From Candidatus Eremiobacteraceae bacterium (lineage in GTDB: Bacteria > Vulcanimicrobiota > Vulcanimicrobiia > Eremiobacterales > Eremiobacteraceae): DNA of 64,000 nt. Positions 1-7,919 of this stretch are shown here, piece after piece; the first letter of the stretch is position 1, and each line of letters opens with the position of its first letter. The stretch spans positions 186,001-250,000 of the forward strand of contig DASTCX010000025.1 in assembly GCA_035710745.1 (NCBI GenBank), written 5' to 3'. Made by a program: the position numbers and the translations under genes. The notes below the pieces were generated by a model, which made no database searches, was not told the DNA's origin, and worked only from the letters and a program-made list of their open reading frames with translations.

Positions 1-723
1 CTTGTATTGCATGTACTGGCCCATATTGCCGATGACGCCCATGCCGGTGCGCTCGTCGATGACCTTCTGCACTTCATCCGGCGGCGTGATCGCGTTGATG
101 AGCAAGTCGACGAGTTCGACGCCGTATTGGCCGAAGTCGTCTTTGACGCGCGCCTTCGCGGCAGCGTCCAAAGCGTCGTATGACTTCGGCAGGTCGAGGA
201 TGCTCTTGAGCGTCTCGCCGAGCAGGTTGTTCAGCCGCGAGACGATCGCGTTGCGAAAGAAATCGGCGAGCGCATCGCTCGTGTAGACGTTCTGCGTGCC
301 GACGATCTTGTTGACGAACAGTTGCGCATCAGTTACTCGGACGCTGAAGACGCCGTACGCGCGCAGGCGCACCATCGAGAACTCGGCATCGCGGAAGAGG
401 ATCGGCTCGGCGGTGCCCCAGTGCAGATTCGTGAAGACCTTCTGGTTGACGAAGTACACCTCGGCTTGGAACGGCGACGTGCCGCCGAACGGCATCGACA
501 GCAAGCCGGTTATGAGCGGTAGGTTCTGCGTCGCAAGCGTGTAGCGGCCCGGACCGAACGTGTCGAGCGCGCGACCGTCGCGGAAGAACACCGCTGCCTG
601 GCTCTCCTGGACGATGAGCTGGCTGCCCCATTTGATGTCGGTCGATCCCGTCTCCGGCCACCGGTGCACGATCTGCTGACCGGTATTGTCGAAGAATTCG
701 ATGACGGATAAGCCGAGTGCCAT
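1..723 (-). CDS. SPFH-domain protein (YdjI / virion-core-like family), 3' end outside window
   Basis: The first 241 codons of an SPFH (stomatin/prohibitin-like) protein run off the left edge, so the C-terminus is not seen. The protein begins MALGLSVIEFF and contains FFRDGRALDTFGPGRYTL near residue 48, then VYFVNQKVFTNLHWGT, typical of the soluble SPFH family annotated as YdjI or 'virion core protein'. The ATG at 723 has a GGGAGG ribosome site 8 bases upstream. These proteins assemble on membranes and are often tied to envelope stress, but no precise role is known. It follows the 771-1388 gene on the same strand, with one palindromic repeat between them. The family call is good; the function is open. 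Confidence 0.8.
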   Translation of the reverse strand, partial: MALGLSVIEFFDNTGQQIVHRWPETGSTDIKWGSQLIVQESQAAVFFRDGRALDTFGPGRYTLATQNLPLITGLLSMPFGGTSPFQAEVYFVNQKVFTNLHWGTAEPILFRDAEFSMVRLRAYGVFSVRVTDAQLFVNKIVGTQNVYTSDALADFFRNAIVSRLNNLLGETLKSILDLPKSYDALDAAAKARVKDDFGQYGVELVDLLINAITPPDEVQKVIDERTGMGVIGNMGQYMQYK

Positions 724-734
724 TTGGTCCTCCC

Positions 735-760
735 GGTCGAGCTAAAGCTCGACCGCTACA
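735..760. repeat. Intergenic palindromic repeat, copy 1
   Basis: Core GGTCGAGCTAAAGCTCGACC at 735-754 followed by GCTACA. It lies inside an operon, directly 5' of the Shine-Dalgarno of the SPFH gene, so the hairpin would form in the mRNA leader of that gene. Confidence 0.9.
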
Positions 761-770
761 ACAGATATCG

Positions 771-1388
771 TTATGGGGTGGGCAGGCCATCGAAGAGGTG
801 CTTGCGGCCTTCGAAGCGGCGGTCGAACTCCGCCGTCAGCCCATCGAGCTTCGCGAGCGCGCTGCGCAGTGCTGTCGGATCAGCTGCGCCCTGCTCGACC
901 TCACCGACGCCCGATTCGAACTTCCCCAGCTCACCCATGAGCGCCGTATCGTACGCGTAGATCTTTGCGAGTTCGGTATCGCCCATCTGGACGCGGTCGA
1001 ACACGGCCGCATAGCCATAGTCCGCAAAGCGCATGCGGTCGATCAAGCGGCTGAGGCGACGCGAGCTCTGGTCGATGAGCGCAACGCCGTCGAGGCTGCC
1101 GCTTCGCGAAAGCGTGTCGACGACCGCGTCGAGGCGGCCGCGCACGTTCGTCAGCCGCTCGCCGATGACGGCACGCAACTGCTTATCTGCGATGCGACGG
1201 TCTTCGGTCGACTTGTAGCCGGCGAAGCCCGGCACGAAGCTCGCGAGTGTTGAGAGAGCCTCGTTCAAAGAAGGCAGACGCGATTCGAATTCGTGCACGC
1301 GTTCGCCCAGGCTCGGGCCCGGCGCGACCGTCGGCGTCGCAGGAACGGCCGAGGCGATTTGTCCTTGGCCCGATGCTTGATCTTCCAT
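771..1388 (-). CDS. Conserved-looking helical protein of unknown function, paired with SPFH gene
   Basis: I do not recognise this 205-residue protein. The first 30 residues are rich in A, P, T and Q and look disordered. The rest is mostly charged and predicted helical (LGERVHEFESRLPSLNEAL, LRAVIGERLTNVRGRLDAV), so a coiled-coil or bundle protein is likely. There are no membrane segments and no cysteines. I chose the ATG at 1388 because GGAG sits 8 bases upstream; another ATG at 1409 would add seven residues. It is upstream of, and co-directional with, the SPFH gene, which suggests the two proteins work together, but that is inference. Confidence 0.7.
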   Translation of the reverse strand: MEDQASGQGQIASAVPATPTVAPGPSLGERVHEFESRLPSLNEALSTLASFVPGFAGYKSTEDRRIADKQLRAVIGERLTNVRGRLDAVVDTLSRSGSLDGVALIDQSSRRLSRLIDRMRFADYGYAAVFDRVQMGDTELAKIYAYDTALMGELGKFESGVGEVEQGAADPTALRSALAKLDGLTAEFDRRFEGRKHLFDGLPTP

Positions 1389-1465
1389 ATGATGCTCCGT
1401 CCGCTCCATCGGCGCGTGGTTGTGCAGCGCCGCCTACGTGGTATATCGTCCCGGACGATTCAAGG

Positions 1466-2497
1466 TTACATCGCTACCGCGAGTTCTTCGTGATCCTCGG
1501 CACCGCGTTCCGCCGGCTGGGTCGCGCGTGCCTCGTCGAGGAGCACGCGTACCGCATCCGGGTCGGGCGCCTTGTTGATGCGCTCGCGCATGCTCCCCGC
1601 GTCGCGGATCCCCTTGACGTACCAGCCGAGATGTTTGCGCATCTGGAGAAGTCCCGATCGTTCGCCGTAGCGTTCGATCATCGCGTCGAAGTGCTCGCGC
1701 GCGAAGTCGATGCGCTCTGCGATCGTCGGCGGTGCAGGCACAGCCTTGCCGCGCATCGCCGCGGCGATATCGCGGATTAGCCAAGGATTGCCGAGCGCGG
1801 CGCGACCGACCATGATCGCGTCGGCGCCGGTCTCGCGCAATCGCATCATCGCCTCCTCGGGAGACGACACGTCGCCATTACCGATGACCGGCACGTGCAG
1901 CGCCTCTTTCAAACGCGCGACGTGCTCCCACTTCGCGGACGGTTTGTAGAACTGTTTACCGTAGCGGCCGTGCAACGTGAACGCGTCGATCCCGACCGCT
2001 TCAGCGCGCTTCGCGATCTCGATGAAGGTGAAGTTCTCCGCATCCCAACCGAGGCGCATCTTGCACGTGACCGGTGCGCGCTTCACGGCCTTGCGCACGG
2101 CGTCGCAGATGGCGACGGCGAGGTCCGGATCGCGAAGGATCGCGGCACCGTCGCCGCCCTTCGTGATCTTCGGCGCCGGGCAGCCGAAGTTGATGTCGAC
2201 GATGTCGGCACCGCATTCCTCGACGAATGCCGCGGCCTCCGCCATGATCGCGGGGTCGCTCCCGTGCAGCTGGACCGATGTCGGCCGCTCGTCGTCGTAG
2301 ACCTCGATCATCTCGAGCGTGCGGCGGTTCATGCGCACGAGCGAGTTCGCCGAGACGAATTCGCTCACGGTGAGGCCGAGCCCGAAACGTTTGAACAAGC
2401 GGCGGAACAGCGCGTCGGTGACGCCTGCCATCGGTGCTAGAGCCAGCGGCGGGTCGATTTCGAACGACCCGATGCGCAAAACCGGTGTCACGGCCAT
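1466..2497 (-). CDS. dusB: tRNA-dihydrouridine synthase (DusB family)
   Basis: Flavoenzyme that reduces uridines of the tRNA D-loop to dihydrouridine using NAD(P)H. The 343-residue protein shows the family signature APMAGVTD at residues 21-28, the catalytic cysteine in INFGCPAPK (Cys106), a KMRLGWD strand near 150 and GNGDV and MVGRAALGNPW for the FMN phosphate. The ATG at 2497 is chosen because GGAGGG lies 7 bases upstream; a longer form from 2542 has no such site. The gene runs towards the 771-1388 gene and may be co-transcribed with it. The fit to the family is full length. Confidence 0.95.
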   Translation of the reverse strand: MAVTPVLRIGSFEIDPPLALAPMAGVTDALFRRLFKRFGLGLTVSEFVSANSLVRMNRRTLEMIEVYDDERPTSVQLHGSDPAIMAEAAAFVEECGADIVDINFGCPAPKITKGGDGAAILRDPDLAVAICDAVRKAVKRAPVTCKMRLGWDAENFTFIEIAKRAEAVGIDAFTLHGRYGKQFYKPSAKWEHVARLKEALHVPVIGNGDVSSPEEAMMRLRETGADAIMVGRAALGNPWLIRDIAAAMRGKAVPAPPTIAERIDFAREHFDAMIERYGERSGLLQMRKHLGWYVKGIRDAGSMRERINKAPDPDAVRVLLDEARATQPAERGAEDHEELAVAM

Positions 2498-2559
2498 GTC
2501 GAACCCTCCGATTCGCGCACCCGCCATTGGTGGCCTGGGCACCCTGGCAAGACCGCGGT

Positions 2560-2586
2560 GGTCGAGCTAAAGCTCGACCGCTACAG
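2560..2586. repeat. Intergenic palindromic repeat, copy 2
   Basis: Core GGTCGAGCTAAAGCTCGACC at 2560-2579, with GACCGCGGT on the left and GCTACAG on the right. It lies between the divergent dusB and M20 amidohydrolase genes, in the only promoter-bearing gap there. Confidence 0.9.
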
Positions 2587-2633
2587 TTTCTGGCCCCGAG
2601 GTGTGAGCCCGCCGTCATCCCGAACGAATCGCC

Positions 2634-3836
2634 ATGCCATCATCGACCGTCATCGTGCCGCCGGACGTCACGCGCGACGTCATCGAGTTGCGACGCAACA
2701 TCCATCGCCACCCGGAACTCGGTTTCGAAGAGGTGCGCACCGCTGCGATCGTCGCCGATCGTCTCGAGCGCCTCGGCTACGAAGTGCGCACGAAGATCGG
2801 CGGGACCGGCGTCGTCGGCATCATGCGCTCGAAGCGTCCGGGGCGCACGATACTCTTGCGCGCCGACATGGATGCGCTTCCGATCCAAGAGGAAACCGGA
2901 TTGGCGTTCGCATCCGCGAGCGACGGCAAGATGCACGCCTGCGGACACGACGGTCACGTCGCGATCTTACTCGGCGCCGCTCAGATCATCGCACAGCGAC
3001 AAGACGAACTCTCCGGCACGATCGTGCTCTGCTTCCAGCCAGCCGAAGAAGGCAAGGGGGGAGCGCGCGAGATGATCCGCGACGGCGTGCTCGAGGACCC
3101 GCACATCGATCGCGTCTACGGCTTGCACTTGCTCTCGCAGGCACCGAGCGGCGTCATCCGCGTTCGCCCGGGTCCTGTGATGGCGTCGAGCGATTCGATC
3201 GAGATCACGATCCACGGCAAAGGCGGCCACGGCGCAGCGCCGCACGAGACGAACGACCCGATCCTCACCGCAGCGCACTTCATCACCGCGGTCCAGAGCA
3301 TCGTGAGCCGGAAGGTCGAACCGGTCGAACCTGCCGTCGTGACGATCGGCGCGATCCACGGCGGCACGATCCATAACGTCATCCCCGACGACGTCCGGCT
3401 GCTCGGCACCGTGCGAGCGTTCTCGCCGGAAGTCCGCGCGCAGATGGAGCCGCGCATCAAGACGATTCTACACGGTTCGTGCGAGGCGCACGGTGCGACC
3501 TACGACCTCGACTATCAATGGCGCTACCCGGTGACGGCGAACGACCCCGACGAAGCGGCGTACGTGCGTGCGCTCGCGACGCGCATCCTCGGCGAAGAGC
3601 GATCTGAGGACATGCGGCCGACGATGGGCGCCGAAGATTTTTCGTTCATGCTCGAACAGCGGCCTGGATGCTTCTTCTTCCTCGGCACGCAATGCGACGA
3701 GAGCACGTCGGCGCCGCATCACAACGCACGCTTTTCGATCGATGAAGCGGCGCTCGAGATAGGCGTCCGGATGATGGTCGCGCTCGCGCTCGACGCGCCT
3801 GCACCCGCGGCTGAGGCTGAAGCCAAGCCGAAATGA
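2634..3836 (+). CDS. M20 family metal-dependent amidohydrolase (hippurate / N-acyl-amino-acid hydrolase type)
   Basis: A 400-residue member of the M20D group that hydrolyses N-acyl amino acids, hippurate or indole-acetyl conjugates. Visible motifs are RNIHRHPELGFEE (residues 21-33), LLRADMDALPIQE (75-86) and the metal ligands in HACGHDGH (101-108), followed by FQPAEEGKGGA with the catalytic glutamates and MGAEDFSFM near residue 350. The internal lid domain (GGHGAAPHETNDPI) is present. The length is normal for the family. It has no signal peptide, so it is cytoplasmic. Its stop overlaps the next gene by ATGA. The exact substrate cannot be read from sequence. Confidence 0.92.
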   Translation: MPSSTVIVPPDVTRDVIELRRNIHRHPELGFEEVRTAAIVADRLERLGYEVRTKIGGTGVVGIMRSKRPGRTILLRADMDALPIQEETGLAFASASDGKMHACGHDGHVAILLGAAQIIAQRQDELSGTIVLCFQPAEEGKGGAREMIRDGVLEDPHIDRVYGLHLLSQAPSGVIRVRPGPVMASSDSIEITIHGKGGHGAAPHETNDPILTAAHFITAVQSIVSRKVEPVEPAVVTIGAIHGGTIHNVIPDDVRLLGTVRAFSPEVRAQMEPRIKTILHGSCEAHGATYDLDYQWRYPVTANDPDEAAYVRALATRILGEERSEDMRPTMGAEDFSFMLEQRPGCFFFLGTQCDESTSAPHHNARFSIDEAALEIGVRMMVALALDAPAPAAEAEAKPK

Positions 3837-4408
3837 AGACCGTCGTCCGCTGGATCGGCGCGGTCATCGGCCTCCTCGTCTTCGTCTTGATCGTCGCGAT
3901 CGCGATCGGCACGGGGCTCCCGATCGCGCACATCGCGTCGTGCTCGGCACAGTATCGGCAATCGCCCGCGACGCTCTTCGCGACCGTCGAAGACGATGCG
4001 TCATCTCCGAGTTGGCGCAGCGACGTCCGGGAGGTTCACTCCGAAACCGCAACCGTGGGCCGAACGAGGTGGGTCGAGACGTACAAGAACGGCCAGACGC
4101 TGACGTATCTCGAATTTGGCGACCGCAATATCTCGGGCAAGTATTTGGAACGGGATATCGCCGACCCGACCCTGCCGTTCGGTGGAGGCTGGAAATACAG
4201 GTTCGATCCGAGCGGTGGCGGCACGGTTGTGACGATCAGGGAGGCCGGGTGGATCTACAATCCGATGTTCAGATTTGTCGAGCAGTTCTTCACGGGCTAC
4301 ACTTCGACGATAAAGACGTATCTGACCGATCTCGGCCGAAAGTACGGGGAGTCCCCTGCGATAACGTGCACCGTCACGACGTACGCGAACCGCCCCGAAG
4401 ATATGTAA
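3833..4408 (+). CDS. Membrane-anchored SRPBCC (START-like) protein
   Basis: A 191-residue protein with one N-terminal transmembrane segment (about residues 8-28, VIGLLVFVLIVAIAIGTG). A globular part follows that reads like the polyketide cyclase/START fold (SRPBCC): SPATLFATVEDDASSPSWRSDV, then alternating strands and a final long helix. Such domains bind small hydrophobic ligands. It starts in an ATGA overlap with the amidohydrolase gene, so it is translated with it. The fold assignment is moderate and no function is proposed. Confidence 0.7.
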   Translation: MKTVVRWIGAVIGLLVFVLIVAIAIGTGLPIAHIASCSAQYRQSPATLFATVEDDASSPSWRSDVREVHSETATVGRTRWVETYKNGQTLTYLEFGDRNISGKYLERDIADPTLPFGGGWKYRFDPSGGGTVVTIREAGWIYNPMFRFVEQFFTGYTSTIKTYLTDLGRKYGESPAITCTVTTYANRPEDM

Positions 4409-4411
4409 GAT

Positions 4412-4981
4412 CTACGCCGAGCTTCTCTTAATACGTCGCGCGAAGGCGGCGAGGGCGACAACAAGCTCGACGACCTGTTGGCGCGTCGTCTCATCGGTCA
4501 GCCGCCCATCGGCGTCGAATTTCTCACGCGCACGTGCGACGTGCACTTGCGGGTCGTTGAGGAACCACTGATCGGTGAACCCGGCGACCGTCCGGATCGC
4601 GATCTGCATCCGCACCGTGCCGAACCCGCCGGTCGACGCGCCCATGATCGCGGTCGGTTTGTGCTCGAGCACACCGTCTTCGCGCGACGCCCAGTCGAGT
4701 ACGTTCTTTGTCACCGCCGGGATCGACCAATTGTATTCGGGCGACGCGATGAGCAGCGCATCGGCGGAACGGATGGCATCGCGCAGTCGCTTCACGGACG
4801 GCAACGGGTGCTCGTCGCTATCGAGGTCATCGTTGAACAGCGGCACGTCGTCGATATCGAACGGCACGACCTTGATCTCCGGCGGCGCGAGCTCGACCGC
4901 CGCGCGAAGGAGCATCCGATTGTACGATCCCTTGCGAAGGCTGCCGGCGAACGCGGCGATCGAGACGACGTCGTCGCTCAT
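4412..4981 (-). CDS. NADPH-dependent FMN reductase family protein
   Basis: A 189-residue flavodoxin-like reductase that would transfer electrons from NAD(P)H through FMN to quinones, azo compounds or metal ions. The N-terminal FMN phosphate loop is FAGSLRKGSYNRML (residues 10-23). The family motifs ASPEYNWSIPAVTKNVLDW and GASTGGFGTVR are intact. The start codon ATG at 4981 overlaps the coaX stop (ATGA), making it the last gene of the coenzyme A operon. The family is clear; the substrate is not. Confidence 0.88.
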   Translation of the reverse strand: MSDDVVSIAAFAGSLRKGSYNRMLLRAAVELAPPEIKVVPFDIDDVPLFNDDLDSDEHPLPSVKRLRDAIRSADALLIASPEYNWSIPAVTKNVLDWASREDGVLEHKPTAIMGASTGGFGTVRMQIAIRTVAGFTDQWFLNDPQVHVARAREKFDADGRLTDETTRQQVVELVVALAAFARRIKRSSA

Positions 4982-5811
4982 GCCTTTCCTTTCGCGGTGC
5001 CGATCGTCACATCGACAGAATCGCCGCTCGCGCGATCTGTCGTCGCCCAATGGTATAGACCGTCGAGGACGAGCCGCTGATCGACCCGATCGATCGCCTT
5101 CGTGTGCGGCGCGATGAGCTCGGCAAGGCCGCCGGTGGCTACGACGGTCGGTTTCGGGGCGCCGAGTTCCGTGGCGATCCGGCCGATCAGATATTCGGCT
5201 TGCCCGACAAATCCGAAGATGATGCCCGACTGGAGCGAGCTCACCGTGTCGGTGCCGATCGCCGCGGGCGGCAGGACAAGCGGCACGTCGAAAAGCTTCG
5301 CGGCGCGCGAGACGAGCGCGTCGACGGAGATCTCGACACCTGGCGCGATCGCAGTACCGGCGTAGCGGCCTTGCGAGTCGATCGCAGCGAACGTCGTCGC
5401 CGTGCCGAAGCCGACGACAATGAGCGGCGCCCCGTACTTCTCGACGGCGCCGATCGCACCGGCGATGAGATCCGCGCCGAGTTCGGCCGGGCGCGCGGCG
5501 ATCACCGGCATGAGCGTTTGGCGCGCTGCTGAGATGAACTCCCCCGTACATCCGAAGTAGCGGTGCGACAGCTCCGATATCGACCTATAGAGCGGCGGCA
5601 CGACGCTCGCGACGACGACGCGTTTGATCGCGGACCGTGCGATGCCGCTGATGCGCATCGCTCCGTCGACGAGTCCGGCGAGTTCGTCGCCGGTCTGTCG
5701 TCTGTCCGTGACCGAGCGCCATGTGTGGAGGAGCGTGCCTGCGGCGGCGCCGTCGGTCTCGAAGACGCCGAACTTGACGTTCGTGTTCCCGGCTTCGATC
5801 GCGAGCAGCAT
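4978..5811 (-). CDS. coaX: Type III pantothenate kinase
   Basis: Phosphorylates pantothenate to 4'-phosphopantothenate, the first committed step of coenzyme A synthesis. The 277-residue protein has the phosphate loop AGNTNVKFGVF (residues 7-17), SVVPPL, GADLIAGAIGA and GFGTATTFAAID. Three positions deviate from the usual family pattern: Glu replaces Asp before AGNT (residue 6), the residue after GAD is Leu instead of Arg, and Gly replaces Asp in the usual DFGTATT. Overall length and order of motifs are normal. It sits between coaBC and the flavin reductase. The pathway context makes the call strong despite these substitutions. Confidence 0.9.
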   Translation of the reverse strand: MLLAIEAGNTNVKFGVFETDGAAAGTLLHTWRSVTDRRQTGDELAGLVDGAMRISGIARSAIKRVVVASVVPPLYRSISELSHRYFGCTGEFISAARQTLMPVIAARPAELGADLIAGAIGAVEKYGAPLIVVGFGTATTFAAIDSQGRYAGTAIAPGVEISVDALVSRAAKLFDVPLVLPPAAIGTDTVSSLQSGIIFGFVGQAEYLIGRIATELGAPKPTVVATGGLAELIAPHTKAIDRVDQRLVLDGLYHWATTDRASGDSVDVTIGTAKGKA

Positions 5812-5814
5812 GCG

Positions 5815-7041
5815 TCAGGCGCGATCCCGCAATGCGGCGACCCGATCGAGCACCGCACGCGCGATCGTCGACTTCGGTGCCCGCGAGATCGCCTCGCGGC
5901 CGCCATCGCCCCAAAGGATGACGACCTCGTTGTCGTCTGCCGCGAAGCCGCCCATCGGACCGCCGATCCGGTTGACGACGATGCAGTCCAGGCCTTTACG
6001 TTCGAGCTTCTCACGGCCGGCTTTTTCGATGCCGTCCGTCTCGGCGGCGAAACCGACGACGAAGCACCCGCGCGGGCGATGCTCGGCGACGTCAGCGATG
6101 ATATCGGGATTGCGAGCGAGCTCGAGCGCGAGTTCGGCTGCGTCCTTCTTCACTTTGCCCGCAGCGACGACCGCCGGACGGAAATCTGCGACGGCAGCTG
6201 CGCCGACGAACACCGTCGCCCCGCCGATATGCTCGAGCACGGCGGCGTGCATCTCGCGCGCCGTCGTCACGCGGACGACATCGACGCCGGCAGGCGCTCG
6301 CAGGTGCGTCGGCCCGCTGATCACCGTGACGCGGGCGCCGCGCGCGCGCGCCTCGCTCGCGATCGCGTACCCCATCTTGCCCGTCGACGGATTCGACAAG
6401 AAACGAGCGGGGTCGGCGAATTCGCGCGTCGGTCCGGCGGTGACGACGACGACGTCGCCGGACATCGACGCGGTTCGCGCGAGCACGACTCCGGCGGCTT
6501 CGGTGATCTCGTCTTCCTCAGCAAGCCGGCCTTCGCCGATCTCGCCGCATGCCAAAAAGCCCGATCCCGGCGAAACGAACTCGTAGCCGCGACTCTGCAA
6601 GGTCTCGATGTTGCGCTGCGTCGGCTCCGCCTCGTACATCGCCGTGTTCATCGCGGCCGCGACGAGCACCGGGTTGCGCGTCGCGAGCGCGCACGTCGAC
6701 AAGAGATCGTCCGCGATGCCGTGCGCGAGTTTCGCAAGCGTGTTCGCAGTCGCGTTGAGGATGAGGAAGAGTGACGACTTGCGGACGAGCGAGATATGCG
6801 CCACTTGCCAGGCAGTGCCGGCGTCGAACATCTCGGTGTGGACGTCGTTTCCCGACAGCGCCTGGAAGGTGAGCGGCGTGACGAAGCGCTGCGCGGCGGC
6901 GGTCATGATGACGTGCACGTCGGCTCCGGCTTGGCGTAGCTTGCTGACGACGCCCGCGCACTTGTAGGCCGCGATGCCGCCGCATACGCCGACGAGGATC
7001 GTGCGGCCCGCGAAGGTGGAAGGCCGGTCGAAGTCGCTCAT
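5815..7041 (-). CDS. coaBC: Bifunctional phosphopantothenoylcysteine synthetase/decarboxylase
   Basis: Joins cysteine to 4'-phosphopantothenate (CoaB, C-terminal half) and decarboxylates the product to 4'-phosphopantetheine (CoaC, N-terminal half). The CoaC part shows ILVGVCGGIAAYK, ATANTLAKLAHGIADDLLS, PAMNTAMY and the active-site cysteine in GFLACGEIGEGR. The CoaB part starts with TAGPTREFADPARFLSNPS and carries GKVKKDA. I chose the ATG at 7041 (MSDFDRPSTF) because it leads directly into the flavoprotein domain and clears the upstream panC stop. The total of 408 residues is typical. Confidence 0.95.
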   Translation of the reverse strand: MSDFDRPSTFAGRTILVGVCGGIAAYKCAGVVSKLRQAGADVHVIMTAAAQRFVTPLTFQALSGNDVHTEMFDAGTAWQVAHISLVRKSSLFLILNATANTLAKLAHGIADDLLSTCALATRNPVLVAAAMNTAMYEAEPTQRNIETLQSRGYEFVSPGSGFLACGEIGEGRLAEEDEITEAAGVVLARTASMSGDVVVVTAGPTREFADPARFLSNPSTGKMGYAIASEARARGARVTVISGPTHLRAPAGVDVVRVTTAREMHAAVLEHIGGATVFVGAAAVADFRPAVVAAGKVKKDAAELALELARNPDIIADVAEHRPRGCFVVGFAAETDGIEKAGREKLERKGLDCIVVNRIGGPMGGFAADDNEVVILWGDGGREAISRAPKSTIARAVLDRVAALRDRA

Positions 7042-7079
7042 GGTGGAAATATCATGTTTGTCGGGGCCGCTTGCTCGTC

Positions 7080-7916
7080 CTATGCCGAGCGGAGCTTCAT
7101 ATTGTCTATGAGACGCGTCGTTCCGCAAAAGGCGGCGCCGACCGCGAGCAGATCGGCGTGACGTGGGACCGCGTCGAGCGGCACGAAATCCGCGGGATCG
7201 ACGACCGCCAGATAGTCCTGCTTCAACGCGCCGAGCTCCGCCGATGCGGCGCGCGAGACGGCGCCGATGTCCGTCGCCCCCCGCTCCAGCGTTTCGACGA
7301 TGAGTCGCAGCGCGCGCGAAAGACCGACCGCGTCGCGGCGTTGCACGTCGCTCAGGCGTCGATTACGCGATGAGATCGCGAGACCGTCGCTTTCGCGCAC
7401 GGTCGGGCACGCGATGATCTCGACTGGAAGATCGAAGTCGCGCACCATGCGGCGCACGACTGCGAGCTGCTGCGCGTCCTTCTCTCCGAAGTACGCGCGG
7501 TCGGGCGTCACGAGCGAGAAGAGCTTCAGCACGACGGTCGCGACGCCGGCAAAATGACCTGGCCGGCTCTCGCCCTCGAGGTGCGTCGCGACTTCGCCGG
7601 GCTGCACGCGCGTCTGCGAACCGGCAGGATACATCTCGTCGACGGTCGGCGCGAAGAGCACGTCGCACGACACGCGTTCGAGCAGCGCCGAATCATCTTC
7701 GGGCGTGAGCGGATATTGCGCCAGATCCTCGTTCGGTCCGAACTGGAGCGGGTTGACGAAGATCGATGCGACGACCGTCGCGTTCTCGTCGCGAGATCTC
7801 TTGAACAGCGATTCGTGCCCGGCGTGGAGCGCGCCCATGGTCGGCACGAGTGCGACAGGCGATCTCAGCGAGTTGCGCACGGCGCGCAGCTCGGCCGCGG
7901 TACGGCAGATGTGCAT
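7080..7916 (-). CDS. panC: Pantothenate synthetase
   Basis: Condenses pantoate and beta-alanine with ATP to pantothenate. The 278-residue protein shows the nucleotide-binding PTMGALHAGHESL (residues 25-37), IFVNPLQFGPNEDL, GEKDAQQLAVVRRMV and the loop SSRNRRLS. All usual motifs are present and length is standard. It is preceded by panB with three bases between them and followed by coaBC. No panD (aspartate decarboxylase, the beta-alanine source) is present anywhere in the window. Confidence 0.96.
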   Translation of the reverse strand: MHICRTAAELRAVRNSLRSPVALVPTMGALHAGHESLFKRSRDENATVVASIFVNPLQFGPNEDLAQYPLTPEDDSALLERVSCDVLFAPTVDEMYPAGSQTRVQPGEVATHLEGESRPGHFAGVATVVLKLFSLVTPDRAYFGEKDAQQLAVVRRMVRDFDLPVEIIACPTVRESDGLAISSRNRRLSDVQRRDAVGLSRALRLIVETLERGATDIGAVSRAASAELGALKQDYLAVVDPADFVPLDAVPRHADLLAVGAAFCGTTRLIDNMKLRSA

Positions 7917-7919
7917 GCG

